A stretch of 64,000 nt of DNA from Azospirillaceae bacterium. Its GTDB lineage: Bacteria > Pseudomonadota > Alphaproteobacteria > Azospirillales > Azospirillaceae. The notes beneath the pieces were generated by a model. It did no database searches, was not told where the DNA came from, and saw only the letters and a list, made by a program, of their open reading frames with translations. Position numbers and translations under genes: made by a program. Below are positions 25,218-33,315 of the stretch, in pieces; positions within the stretch are counted from its first letter, which is position 1; each line of letters begins with the position of its first letter. The stretch lies in NCBI GenBank assembly GCA_028283825.1, contig JAPWJW010000004.1:128292-192291 (forward strand), written 5' to 3'.

Positions 25218-26327
25218 ATGGACATCACGGCGGCCGTGCTGGGACGCAGCGGCGACAACGAACGGCCCTATGGCGCCAACGCGCCCCTGGCGGTGAAGAC
25301 GGTGCAGTTGGCCGACCCGCAGCCGGGTGAGCTGCTGGTGCGTATCGACGCCGCCGGCATCTGCCATTCCGACCTGTCGGTCATCAACGGCGACCGCCCG
25401 CGCCCCATGCCCATGGCCCTTGGCCATGAGGCCGCCGGCACGGTGGTGAAGGTGGGGGATCCCGCCGACACCGGCTTCGCCGTGGGCGACCGGGTGGTGC
25501 TGGTCTTCCTGCCGTCCTGCGGGCAGTGCCCGGCCTGCGCCTCCGGCCAGGGGTACCTCTGCCCCAACGGGGCGGCGGCCAATGGCGAGGGCCGGCTGAT
25601 GCGCGGCGGCCGGCGCCTGTCGGACTGCGGCCACGACATCCACCACCATCTGGGCGTTTCCGCCTTCGCCACCCACGCGGTGGTGGACCGTCGGTCGGCG
25701 GTGAAGATCGACGCCGACGTGCCGCCGGAAACCGCCGCCCTGTTCGGTTGCGCCGTGCTGACCGGCGTGGGTGCCGTCATGAACACCGCCCAGGTGCGCC
25801 CGGGCGAAAGCCTGCGCATCTATGGCCTGGGCGGTGTCGGTCTGGCCGCCTTGCTGGGCGCGCTGGCCGCCGGCGCGCAGCCGGTGCACGCGGTGGACCC
25901 GTCGCCGGAGAAGCGCGCCCTGGCGCTGGAACTGGGGGCCGCCCGCGCCGTGGCGCCGGAGGAGGCGGGCGACCTGCCCCAGGCTGACGTGGTGGTGGAG
26001 ACGGTGGGCCGCGCCGCCGTTCTGGCCCAGGCCTACGCCGCCGCCCGCCGGGGCGGCCGCATCGTCACCGTGGGCCTGCCCAACCCGTCGGAGATGCTGT
26101 CCATCCCCGCCGTGTCGCTGGTGGCGGAGGGCAAGACCCTGATGGGCAGCTACATGGGATCGTCCATCCCCTCGCGCGACATCCCGCGCTACCTGGCCCT
26201 GTGGCGGGCCGGTCGCCTGCCCATCGAACGGCTGCTGACCTCCGTCAGCCCGCTGTCGGAGATCAACCAGCTGATGGACGTGCTGGCCGAGGGCAACGCC
26301 GTGCGCCAGATCGTGAAGCCCGCCTGA
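25218..26327 (+). CDS. Zinc-dependent alcohol dehydrogenase (MDR family)
   Basis: 369 residues. The catalytic zinc ligands are Cys49 (A-G-I-C-H-S-D), His70-Glu71 (L-G-H-E-A-A-G) and Cys178. The structural zinc site has four cysteines at 101, 104, 107 and 115 (CGQCPACASGQGYLC). The NAD-binding motif Y-G-L-G-G-V-G-L is at 202-209. All essential residues are intact. It oxidises an alcohol or hydroxy intermediate; the substrate is not readable, but class III-like zinc layout does not require glutathione. GAGGGAG precedes ATG. A terminator follows between it and the convergent GH18-like gene. Confidence 0.93.
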   Translation: MDITAAVLGRSGDNERPYGANAPLAVKTVQLADPQPGELLVRIDAAGICHSDLSVINGDRPRPMPMALGHEAAGTVVKVGDPADTGFAVGDRVVLVFLPSCGQCPACASGQGYLCPNGAAANGEGRLMRGGRRLSDCGHDIHHHLGVSAFATHAVVDRRSAVKIDADVPPETAALFGCAVLTGVGAVMNTAQVRPGESLRIYGLGGVGLAALLGALAAGAQPVHAVDPSPEKRALALELGAARAVAPEEAGDLPQADVVVETVGRAAVLAQAYAAARRGGRIVTVGLPNPSEMLSIPAVSLVAEGKTLMGSYMGSSIPSRDIPRYLALWRAGRLPIERLLTSVSPLSEINQLMDVLAEGNAVRQIVKPA

Positions 26328-26337
26328 TACCGCCGTT

Positions 26338-26367
26338 GGAACCTTGCCAGATCGCTGGCGAGGTTCC
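26338..26367. terminator. Terminator hairpin between ADH and GH18-like genes
   Basis: 13-bp stem (GGAACCTTGCCAG/CTGGCGAGGTTCC, one G-T pair) with ATCG loop, 10 bp past the ADH stop and 12 bp before the convergent stop. It can serve both directions. Confidence 0.65.
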
Positions 26368-26379
26368 GGTCCTTGATCC

Positions 26380-27255
26380 TCAGCCGATGCCGGCGATGAT
26401 GGCGGTGGCATAGGACGTCAAGGTGCTGCCCTGGAAGGGCAGGGACGCCGTGGCCCAGAGGGAGGCGCCGGCCGAACCATATCCCCGCATCGCCTGGGTC
26501 ACCTGAGTGGGCGTGCTGACCGGCTGGGCGGTGGTGTCGCAGGAAAAGATGGGCCAGACGAAGGCGGCGGGGTTGGGAACGCCCGTGTTCGGCGCCGCCG
26601 CGACGGCCTTCGCCCAGGCTGTCGGGTCGTTGCCGGCGCCACCCGCATAGATCTGCAGGTTGAAACCGGCCACCGGCTGGGTGCCCAGGGCGGAATAGAC
26701 CTGCTGCAACGCCTGGATCCACGCGGATTGCGCGGCGTACGGGCAGAAGGTCACCGGGCACTTGAACTCATTGTAAAGGGCGACGGTCACGGTCGCCACC
26801 AGCGCGGCCAAGTCCGTGCCCCCTTCCTCATAATCCATGTCGAAGCCGACGGCCTGCACCCCCCTGATCGCACCCAACAGCTGGACGATGGCGGCGAAGT
26901 TGGCCAGTAGTGTCGCCTTCAGCGCCCCACCCGTGTTCAGGATGGTCTGGATATTGGTGAACGCGTTCGAGCCCGCGCCGCCAAGGGAAAGCCAGGCCCG
27001 CTGACACTTGGCCCTCGTGACACCTGTGGTGATGACGTCGAACAACATGTTGCGGGCGGCAGCGGTGACTTGGCCACCGGTCGCCAGGACGGGCCCACTA
27101 TTGCCGAAGTTGATGTCGGCACTGGTGCCGCTTTTCACATTCAGGCTGAACAGGATGTAGTCGGTGGTCGCACTACCCGGGATTTGGGCCAGCGCGGTCC
27201 TGAGGCCGCCCTGGTCCAGGCCATTCAAATAGGCACCGTTCATCGTGATCGCCAT
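26380..27255 (-). CDS. GH18-like (chitinase/ENGase-fold) protein without signal peptide
   Basis: 291 residues. The strand-3 motif is A-W-L-S-L-G-G-A-G (S-x-G-G). The catalytic strand-4 motif at residues 136-143 is V-G-F-D-M-D-Y-E. It retains the last two Asp residues and the proton-donor Glu143 of D-x-x-D-x-D-x-E, but has Val in place of the first Asp. Strand N-L-Q-I-Y-A-G-G and a final W-P-x-F/aromatic region fit a TIM barrel. The N terminus MAITMNGAYLNG is not a Sec or Tat signal, so the protein is cytosolic or released by lysis or another route. It may cleave N-acetylglucosamine polymers or act as a lectin. It interrupts a catabolic gene series, suggesting insertion of an unrelated gene. 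Confidence 0.72.
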   Translation of the reverse strand: MAITMNGAYLNGLDQGGLRTALAQIPGSATTDYILFSLNVKSGTSADINFGNSGPVLATGGQVTAAARNMLFDVITTGVTRAKCQRAWLSLGGAGSNAFTNIQTILNTGGALKATLLANFAAIVQLLGAIRGVQAVGFDMDYEEGGTDLAALVATVTVALYNEFKCPVTFCPYAAQSAWIQALQQVYSALGTQPVAGFNLQIYAGGAGNDPTAWAKAVAAAPNTGVPNPAAFVWPIFSCDTTAQPVSTPTQVTQAMRGYGSAGASLWATASLPFQGSTLTSYATAIIAGIG

Positions 27256-27562
27256 GGCATCACCTCATAAGGTTAGGGGGAGGGATAGGCCGCGCCCTCA
27301 ATCTATGGTGATTTTCTATATATATTTTTCTACTATAACAAGTACCGCCGAGTACGACATTCGCCCCAGGGTCCGACAGTTGTACCGCGCGGGATCCACG
27401 GAGGACGGCGCGGTTCGCCGGCCGCCTTGGGGCGACAGGAACAGCCGTGCCGACGGTGACCACAAGGCGGACAGGGGGGCAGGCCGGCCGAGGCCCCGGG
27501 ACATCGGCGGCCTATAAGCGATCTTCACCGCATTGTTTGGCCTTCAGTCGGACCGCCTGCCC
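27256..27562. other. 307-bp divergent spacer with an AT-rich island
   Basis: Lies between the GH18-like gene and leuC. Bases 27301-27345 are strikingly AT-rich (TTTTCTATATATATTTTTC) in a GC-rich region, followed by GC-rich sequence up to the leuC GTG. The island could hold divergent promoters or an insertion boundary. No convincing small gene is seen. Confidence 0.45.
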
Positions 27563-28972
27563 GTGACCCAGCCTAAGACCCTCTACGCGAAACTTTGGGA
27601 CAGCCACGTCGTGGCCGACATGCCCGGCGGCGACACCCTGCTGTATATCGACCGGCAACTGGTGCACGAGGTCAGCAGCCCCCAGGCCTTCGCCGCCATG
27701 AAGGCCGCCGGCCGCCGCTTCCGCCGGCCGGAAACGCACCTGGTGGTGGCCGACCATGCCGTGCCCACCGCCACGCGCGGCGGCGCCATCGCCGATCCCC
27801 AGGCCCGCGCCCAGGTGGCGGAGCTTGAGGACAATGCCCGGACCTTCGGCCTGACCTACCGCGCGCTGGACGGTGACGGCCAGGGCATCGTCCATGTCAT
27901 CGGCCCGGAGCAGGGCTTCACCCTGCCGGGCATCACCCTGGTCTGCGGCGACAGCCACACCTCCACCCACGGCGCTTTCGGCGCCCTGGCCTTCGGCATC
28001 GGCACCAGCGAGGCCGGCACCGTCATGGCGGCGCAGTGCCTGAAGCAGCGCCGGGCCAAGACCATGCGGGTGGATTTGGTGGGCCGGCTGGGCGCCCACG
28101 TCTCGGCCAAGGACATAGCGCTCGCCTTCATCGCGCAGGTGGGCGCCCTGGGTGCGGGTGGTTATGCGGTGGAGTACACCGGCCGCGCCATCGAGGATTT
28201 GTCCATGGCCGGGCGCATGACGCTCGCCAACATGACGATCGAGGCCGGCGGCCGCGTCGGCCTGGTGGCGCCGGATGAGACCACCTTCGCCTATGTCGAG
28301 GGCCGGGCCCTGGCACCCAAGGGCGCCGCCTGGGAACGGGCGGTCGCCTACTGGCGCACCCTGCGCTCCGACCCCGGCGCCACCTTCGACCGGTTGGTGA
28401 AACTAGATGCTTCGGCCATCGCGCCGCACGTCAGCTGGGGCACCAGCGCGGACGAGTCCGCCGCCATCACCGGTTCCATCCCGGATCCGGCGACGCTGGG
28501 GGACGACAGCGCCCGCCGGCATGCGGAGAAATCCCTGGCCTATATGGATTTACAGCCGGGCATGGCGTTGGAGGATATCACCATCCAGCGCGTCTTCATC
28601 GGTTCGTGCACCAACAGCCGGATCGAGGATTTGCGGGCCGCCGCAGACGTCGCGCGGGGGCGACGCGTGGCGCCCGGCGTCCAGGCCATCGTCGTGCCCG
28701 GTTCCACCGTGACCAAGCGGCAGGCCGAGGCCGAGGGCCTGGACGCCATCTTCACCGAGGCCGGCTTCGAATGGCGCCACGCCGGCTGTTCCATGTGCGT
28801 GGCCATGAACGACGACCGCTTGAAACCGGGGGAGCGCTGCGCCAGCACCTCCAACCGCAATTTCGAGGGCCGCCAGGGCCCCGGCGGCCGCACCCACCTG
28901 ATGAGCCCGGCCATGGCCGCCGCCGCCGCCGTCACCGGCCACCTGACCGACGTTAGAAAGCTCCTGCCGTGA
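27563..28972 (+). CDS. leuC: 3-isopropylmalate dehydratase-type large subunit (aconitase superfamily)
   Basis: 469 residues from GTG 27563, giving [16 protein letters not shown] at the N terminus, as in LeuC; an upstream TTG at 27533 would add an unconserved leader. [14 protein letters not shown] and F-G-I-G-T-S-E are present. The [4Fe-4S] ligands are in F-I-G-S-C-T-N-S-R and [11 protein letters not shown], all intact. It dehydrates and rehydrates a hydroxy-diacid with its small subunit, whose gene overlaps by four bases. Although LeuC-like, its place among catabolic genes raises the possibility of citramalate- or dimethylmaleate-type substrates rather than leucine synthesis. Confidence 0.93.
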   Translation: MTQPKTLYAKLWDSHVVADMPGGDTLLYIDRQLVHEVSSPQAFAAMKAAGRRFRRPETHLVVADHAVPTATRGGAIADPQARAQVAELEDNARTFGLTYRALDGDGQGIVHVIGPEQGFTLPGITLVCGDSHTSTHGAFGALAFGIGTSEAGTVMAAQCLKQRRAKTMRVDLVGRLGAHVSAKDIALAFIAQVGALGAGGYAVEYTGRAIEDLSMAGRMTLANMTIEAGGRVGLVAPDETTFAYVEGRALAPKGAAWERAVAYWRTLRSDPGATFDRLVKLDASAIAPHVSWGTSADESAAITGSIPDPATLGDDSARRHAEKSLAYMDLQPGMALEDITIQRVFIGSCTNSRIEDLRAAADVARGRRVAPGVQAIVVPGSTVTKRQAEAEGLDAIFTEAGFEWRHAGCSMCVAMNDDRLKPGERCASTSNRNFEGRQGPGGRTHLMSPAMAAAAAVTGHLTDVRKLLP

Positions 28973-29592
28973 CGATGCAGCCCTTCACCCGCCTGGCCGG
29001 ATCCGCCGCCGCCCTGATGGAAGAGAATATCGACACCGATATCATCTATCCCGCGCGCTTCCTGCTGATCACGTCGCGCGACGGCCTGGGGAAATACGCC
29101 TTCCACGACCGCCGCTTCGATGCCGATGGCAACGAGGTTCCGGACTTCGTCCTGAACCGCGGCCCCTGGCGCCAAGCCCCCATCCTGGTGACGGCCGCCA
29201 ACTTCGGCTCCGGCTCCAGCCGCGAGCACGCGGTGTGGACCCTGATGGGCCAGGGCATCCGCTGCGTCATCGCCCCCAGCTTCGGCGAGATCTTCATGGG
29301 CAACTGCTTCCGCAACGGCCTGCTGCCCATCGTCCTGCCCGCCGAACAGGTCGAGGCGCTGGGCGAGGCCGCCATGGCCGAAAGCGTGTTCGAGGTGGAC
29401 CTGGAAGCCCAGAGCCTGACCATCGACGGCAACGCCCCCATCCATTTCGCCATCACCCCGGAACGCAAGCTGGCCCTACTGAACGGCTGGGACGAGACGG
29501 GGGTGCTGCTGAACACCTACGGCCAGGACATCACCGCCTATGAGGGCCGGCACCGCGACCGCCAGCCCTGGCTGTTTGACCAAAATCCGTGA
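28969..29592 (+). CDS. leuD: 3-isopropylmalate dehydratase-type small subunit
   Basis: 207 residues, with a GTGA overlap on the large-subunit stop, indicating coupled translation in fixed ratio. The swivelling domain has [13 protein letters not shown] (substrate-binding helix) and the essential [11 protein letters not shown]. Later I-A-P-S-F-G-E-I-F and N-G-L-L-P-I-V-L are normal for LeuD. It completes the active site of the large subunit. No leuB follows, so a full leucine operon is not present here. Confidence 0.93.
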   Translation: MTMQPFTRLAGSAAALMEENIDTDIIYPARFLLITSRDGLGKYAFHDRRFDADGNEVPDFVLNRGPWRQAPILVTAANFGSGSSREHAVWTLMGQGIRCVIAPSFGEIFMGNCFRNGLLPIVLPAEQVEALGEAAMAESVFEVDLEAQSLTIDGNAPIHFAITPERKLALLNGWDETGVLLNTYGQDITAYEGRHRDRQPWLFDQNP

Positions 29593-29731
29593 GGCGGGCG
29601 GCGGACGGATTCCCTTCATGGTGGAAAGCCATCCGATAACTTAGGCTATTGGAAGAAGGTCCCTTGCCGGGTTCAGGCATGCCCCTATCTCACTTCCAGC
29701 CGTGAGCGGGGCCGAGAGGGGGGGATTCCCC

Positions 29732-30442
29732 ATGCCCATCAACCAGCAGGATTTTCACAACAGCCTGGCGTCGCTGAACCTCAGCCCCATGATGTGCCTG
29801 GGCTTCGAGGAAGATGCCTATGGCGCCACCCTGGGACTGCTGCATTTCCGGGAACTGAGCCTGGGCAATCGGCACGCCTGGGATACAGCGGTCTCCCGGG
29901 CAGCAGCCGAACGCAACCCCACCAGCGGCTTCCGCAGTGGCGCTGCCGTGTTCTATGGCATGCTGCACCAGACCCGCCGCACCACCTTCGGCAACAGCCT
30001 GGACAACGCCGGCATCAATGTCAGCGAACGCCTGGTGGCCGCCCCCTGGTGCCTGACCGAGGCCGAGTTCCAGTACTGCCTGGTCTACGTCCGTGACGGG
30101 GCCGAGCCGGTGTTGAAGGATTACGACCCTAGCTTGATGACGGATGGCCAGGAGGCCGTAGCGGGATGGCTGTTCTCATTCGGACAATTGGCCTTAACAG
30201 AGTTCCTTAAAAGGTACGCGCCCGAAGCGATCGGTGCTGTTTCTGTCACCTTGGAGCGTTTGTCCTGGCCACTGTTGATAGCCAATGGAGCAAAGACGGC
30301 AATTGACTACATGCTAAAGGAAAAGACCAAGAATGAGATGATGCGGCGCTACGAGATCGACGCCAGACGGCGGGTTACCTGCAGGGATCGAAGCAAAACA
30401 AGGGCGGCTACGTCGCTTCAGCCGGAGCGCGGTGATACATGA
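29732..30442 (+). CDS. Hypothetical protein with frameshifted C-terminus
   Basis: 236 residues from ATG 29732 (G-rich Shine-Dalgarno AGAGGGGGG upstream). No family recognised. The protein has mixed helices, Met/Cys-containing N terminus (SPMMCLGFEED), a hydrophobic stretch near residues 180-190 and a basic C terminus. The tail differs from a related copy at 30688: RYEIDARRR is followed there by D-Y-L-R-G-S-K, whereas here a base is missing near 30375 so the frame changes. Restored, it would read YLQGSKQNKGGYVASAGAR and stop at 30433-30435, just before the next gene. Bases 30120-30360 are less GC-rich than the neighbours, a possible sign of acquisition. Unknown function. Confidence 0.6.
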   Translation: MPINQQDFHNSLASLNLSPMMCLGFEEDAYGATLGLLHFRELSLGNRHAWDTAVSRAAAERNPTSGFRSGAAVFYGMLHQTRRTTFGNSLDNAGINVSERLVAAPWCLTEAEFQYCLVYVRDGAEPVLKDYDPSLMTDGQEAVAGWLFSFGQLALTEFLKRYAPEAIGAVSVTLERLSWPLLIANGAKTAIDYMLKEKTKNEMMRRYEIDARRRVTCRDRSKTRAATSLQPERGDT

Positions 30443-30684
30443 CACAGGTATTCAAGCCGCTGTTCGGCCTGGTGCGGCGCGTGCCGGCATGGGTGGATCT
30501 AATCGCGTTCCTCATCCTCGGAACCATCCTGTGGTTCACCATGGATTTTAGGACCATGGTTTTTCTGTTGGTATGGCTGGGGCTCCGGCAAGGTGACGAA
30601 GAAAAATGGCTTAAGATGTGGACCGCGTTTGGGCTTGCCGCGATGTTGGCTGTGATGGCGGCCCTCGGGTATCCGGGGCATTAG
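30439..30684 (+). CDS. Small membrane protein, copy 1 of a tandem module
   Basis: 81 residues: a basic amphipathic start (FKPLFGLVRRVPAWV), two hydrophobic segments (residues 19-50, apparently a hairpin or long helix, and 62-78), and a short soluble loop RQGDEEKWLKMW between. No domain recognised. Its ATG lies 3 bp past the repaired stop of the unknown gene upstream, so the two form a natural pair. A second, damaged copy of the same pair follows immediately. Confidence 0.6.
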   Translation: MTQVFKPLFGLVRRVPAWVDLIAFLILGTILWFTMDFRTMVFLLVWLGLRQGDEEKWLKMWTAFGLAAMLAVMAALGYPGH

Positions 30685-30687
30685 CCC

Positions 30688-30849
30688 TCGTCCAGAGCAT
30701 CGCGCCAGTTGGCGAGGAAGGGGATCGAGCACCTGCTGGCCAAGGACGTGATGCTGCAGCGCTATGAGATCGACGCCAAGCGGCGGGATTACCTGCGGGG
30801 ATCGAAGCGGAATGGGGATGGTTATATCGCCTCAGCCGGGGCCCGGTGA
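30688..30849 (+). pseudogene. 5'-truncated second copy of the 29732 protein tail
   Basis: The open frame gives SRASRQLARKGIEHLLAKD, then MLQRYEIDAKRRDYLRGSK and IASAGAR before TGA at 30847. This closely matches the (frame-restored) tail of the hypothetical protein at 29732, but most of the gene and its start are missing. It shows that the gene pair was duplicated in tandem and the upstream gene of copy 2 then lost. Confidence 0.6.
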
Positions 30850-30854
30850 CGCCG

Positions 30855-31201
30855 ATGGAACAGATGTTCAAACCCCTGTTCGAGCTGGTGCGGCGCATGC
30901 CGGGATGGGCGGAATTTAGCGTGTTGCTTATCGTACTGATCCTGCCACTGATCACCCATGATGTCTGGTTCATCGTCCTGGCAATGGTATGGGTGGGATC
31001 ACTCAGGGTGCGGAAGGAAAGTGGTTCTGGATGTGGACGGGCTTCGCGGCTGCCTTGCTAGGAGCAATCATTTTGGTTTGGGCAGACGCCGCAGTGCGGG
31101 CAGGAAACCACGCCGTCGGCGCCCTGGAGGCCCCTTCCCGGAACGTCGCACCCGCGCAACCCCTGTCCGCGCCCTTTGGGGCCAGGGATTTCAGCCGCTA
31201 A
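30855..31201 (+). pseudogene. Small membrane protein, copy 2, frameshifted
   Basis: The start EQMFKPLFELVRRMPGW parallels copy 1. Two hydrophobic segments follow. Near 30988-31003 the frame shifts: W-V-G continues in the first frame, while T-Q-G-A-E-G-K-W-F-W-M-W, the counterpart of copy 1 RQGDEEKWLKMW, is in the next. One base appears lost. The restored protein would be about 115 residues, with a longer tail than copy 1. A GTG at 30846 is an alternative start. Confidence 0.55.
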
Positions 31202-31211
31202 AATCGGCGGG

Positions 31212-32147
31212 CTAAAACGACGTCTCCAGCCGCAGGTTCACGATCTCGCCCGCGAAGTCGTTCTGGGTATAGAGGTTGTGGTTGTATTCCAGGGTGAGGC
31301 CGATGCCGCCCACCTTGTAGCCCAGCAGGGGGCCCAGGCCGTAGGTGCCCACCCGGCAGCCGGCCTTGGCGGCGCAAGATGCGGATCCCGGGCCGCTGTC
31401 GTCCTCGACCTGGGTTTCCTGGTGGGCGCCCAGGCCGGCGCTCCATCGGCCGCCGGCCCATGAGCCCAAATCCCGCATGGCGGTGTAGTCCACCGCGATC
31501 TCATCGCCGGAGCGATAGCCGGTGGTGGTGTCGCGGAAGTTATGGTCGTAGTGCAGGTCCAGGCTGAGGTTCCAGCCGTGGGACAGCCAGGACAGGCCGA
31601 TGCCCGGCTCCACCGTCCAATAGCCGTTGCCGGACGCCGCCCCGCCATTGGCGGGCGCGTGGGCGGGGTCGCTGCTGGCGTCGGGGACATAGATGCCCAG
31701 CGACGTCTTCAGGTGCACGTCCTGCCCCAGATCCCAGGACAGGATGGCGGGCACGGCGATGGTGTTGAAGGTGCCCCAATGCCCCTTGGTCGCCCCACCA
31801 CCACTGCGCAGGCCGGTGTAGATGAAGGGCTGCGACAGGGCGGCGGCGTAGTCGGCGCCCAGCACCTTCCAGCCAGTTGACCAGAGGACGATGGGCACCT
31901 CCACCTGCACGTAAAGCTGGGGGTCGGTGGCATGGCCGCCGGCGCCCCGCCAGGTGTAGATGCCGGCATAGTTGTCCAGCACGGCATAGAGGCCCGGCGG
32001 GGGCAGGGCGCCGGCGACGCTTCCCTCATTCATGCCGCGCAAATAGGGATCCCACAGTTCCTCGGCACGAGCGCGCGGGGCATGGGTGGCGGCCGCCGCG
32101 CAGGCAAGCGCCATCGCGGCCGCATGGACATACGGTCGGTTCTTCAT
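31212..32147 (-). CDS. Outer-membrane channel-like protein (Phenol_MetA_deg/SphA type)
   Basis: 311 residues with a Sec signal peptide ending A-R-A near residue 28. The mature part has repeated amphipathic strands: Y-V-Q-V-E-V-P-I-V-L-W, G-L-G-P-L-L-G-Y-K-V-G-G-I-G-L-T-L-E-Y-N, ending aromatic LETSF, as in outer-membrane beta barrels. The layout resembles the 'transporter' proteins found in meta-cleavage phenol operons. It probably admits a hydrophobic or aromatic substrate. It is the last gene of the UbiD/UbiX operon, 26 bp after the YhbP-like gene. Confidence 0.75.
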   Translation of the reverse strand: MKNRPYVHAAAMALACAAAATHAPRARAEELWDPYLRGMNEGSVAGALPPPGLYAVLDNYAGIYTWRGAGGHATDPQLYVQVEVPIVLWSTGWKVLGADYAAALSQPFIYTGLRSGGGATKGHWGTFNTIAVPAILSWDLGQDVHLKTSLGIYVPDASSDPAHAPANGGAASGNGYWTVEPGIGLSWLSHGWNLSLDLHYDHNFRDTTTGYRSGDEIAVDYTAMRDLGSWAGGRWSAGLGAHQETQVEDDSGPGSASCAAKAGCRVGTYGLGPLLGYKVGGIGLTLEYNHNLYTQNDFAGEIVNLRLETSF

Positions 32148-32173
32148 TGGTCACGTCAGGTCTGAAAGGGGAC

Positions 32174-32599
32174 TTAGGCTTCCCACCGCAGCTTGGCGGC
32201 GAAGGCGGCGCGGTTGTCGGTGTACTTCAGGTGCCGCAGGGTGATTTCCCATACGGGGGCGGCCATGCCGCGCGCCTGGGGGAAGCACTGGTCGTACAGG
32301 GCGCGCGCGGTGCTCTCCGCATCGCCCTCCAGCAGCCGGGCGACACCCTGGAACTGCACGCCCCGGATCTCGGTGATTGCCAACGGCTGGCCGGCGACGG
32401 TGCCGGCCACTTGGGCGTTTTCCAGCATCCAGCCGCCGTGGCGGGTACGCGTGTCGCTCAGGATGATGAAACGCGGTACCGCGACATCCAGGGCGTAGAA
32501 CACGCTGGCGGCCCACGGCTCCCGCCCCTGACACACCGCCAACGACAGCACGTGGTGCTCCAGCAAGAAAGCCAGCGCGGGGTCGGGAAGCGGGTTCAT
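32174..32599 (-). CDS. YhbP-like (UPF0306) split-barrel flavin-binding-type protein
   Basis: 141 residues from ATG 32599, chosen because it overlaps the DUF554 stop as ATGA. The pattern E-H-H-V-L-S-L-A-V-C-x-G-x-E-P-W-A-A-S-V-F-Y, then R-H-G-G, then V-A-G-T-V-x-G-Q-P, then I-R-G-V-Q-F-Q-G, and A-P-V-W-E-I-T-L close to the end parallels E. coli YhbP, a PNPOx-fold family of unknown role. Such folds usually bind FMN or F420. Linkage to UbiD-UbiX, which make and use prenylated FMN, is suggestive but not known. Confidence 0.82.
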   Translation of the reverse strand: MNPLPDPALAFLLEHHVLSLAVCQGREPWAASVFYALDVAVPRFIILSDTRTRHGGWMLENAQVAGTVAGQPLAITEIRGVQFQGVARLLEGDAESTARALYDQCFPQARGMAAPVWEITLRHLKYTDNRAAFAAKLRWEA

Positions 32600-33315
32600 C
32601 CGAAGATCCGGGTCCAAAGGGCCGACAGCGGCATGGCGAACAGCAGGGCCGGCAGCATGTTGGCGACGGGGAAGGCCTTGATACCACAGATGCGGAAACC
32701 CGCCGCCAGCATCAGCAACCCGCCCGCGGCGGAGAAGTCGGCCTGCATGGCTGGCGTGGTCAGCGGCATGATCAGCACCGCGCCAAAGGCCAGGGCCAAC
32801 TGGATGACCAGTTGCGGCGCCGTGATGGCGGCGACGGCATAGCCCAGGCTGGTGGCGAAGATGCCGGCGGTGAAGAAGTCCAGGAAGGACTTGGCCAGCA
32901 GCACGGTGTAGTCGCCGGTCATGCCCTCGTGCATGGCGCCGAACACGCCGGTGCCGCTGGCGCAGAACAGCACGGTGATGGCCACGAACTTTTCCAGGAA
33001 TTCCTCATGGCTGAGGCTGCCCGGCGGGGCGGGCAGCACCCGGTCCGCCACCGTGCGGACCGACGCCGCCAGCTTGCCGATGCCATGTTCCAGGTACACC
33101 AGTTCACCCACCAGGGCGCCCAGGATGCCGGACAGCACCATCACCGGCATGTGCACGGCCTTGCCGATCAGGATGACGGCCATGGCCATGGAACAGATGC
33201 CGAAGGTCATCGGCAGGGCGCTGCGCAGGCGGTGCGGCACGCGGGTCGCCAAGGCGGCACCGCCCACGGCGCCACAGAAGACGGCAGCACCGTTGATGTA
33301 GGGCCCGATGATCAT
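32596..33315 (-). CDS. DUF554 family membrane protein
   Basis: 239 residues with 6-7 hydrophobic helices. The family markers are INGAAVFCGAVGG at the N terminus, M-T-F-G-I-C-S-M-A-M-A, then F-C-A-S-G-T-G-V-F-G-A-M and S-F-L-D-F-F-T-A-G-I-F-A-T-S-L-G. No biochemical role is established for DUF554. Its start overlaps the ubiX stop (ATGA) and its stop overlaps the yhbP-like start, so it is made in step with them. An uptake or efflux role for the UbiD substrate or product is a reasonable hypothesis. Confidence 0.88.
   Translation of the reverse strand: MIIGPYINGAAVFCGAVGGAALATRVPHRLRSALPMTFGICSMAMAVILIGKAVHMPVMVLSGILGALVGELVYLEHGIGKLAASVRTVADRVLPAPPGSLSHEEFLEKFVAITVLFCASGTGVFGAMHEGMTGDYTVLLAKSFLDFFTAGIFATSLGYAVAAITAPQLVIQLALAFGAVLIMPLTTPAMQADFSAAGGLLMLAAGFRICGIKAFPVANMLPALLFAMPLSALWTRIFG

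Noticed and set aside
27563-29592. Complete leucine biosynthesis operon
   Set aside because: Only the dehydratase subunits are present; no isopropylmalate synthase or dehydrogenase gene is adjacent, so leucine role is not assumed.
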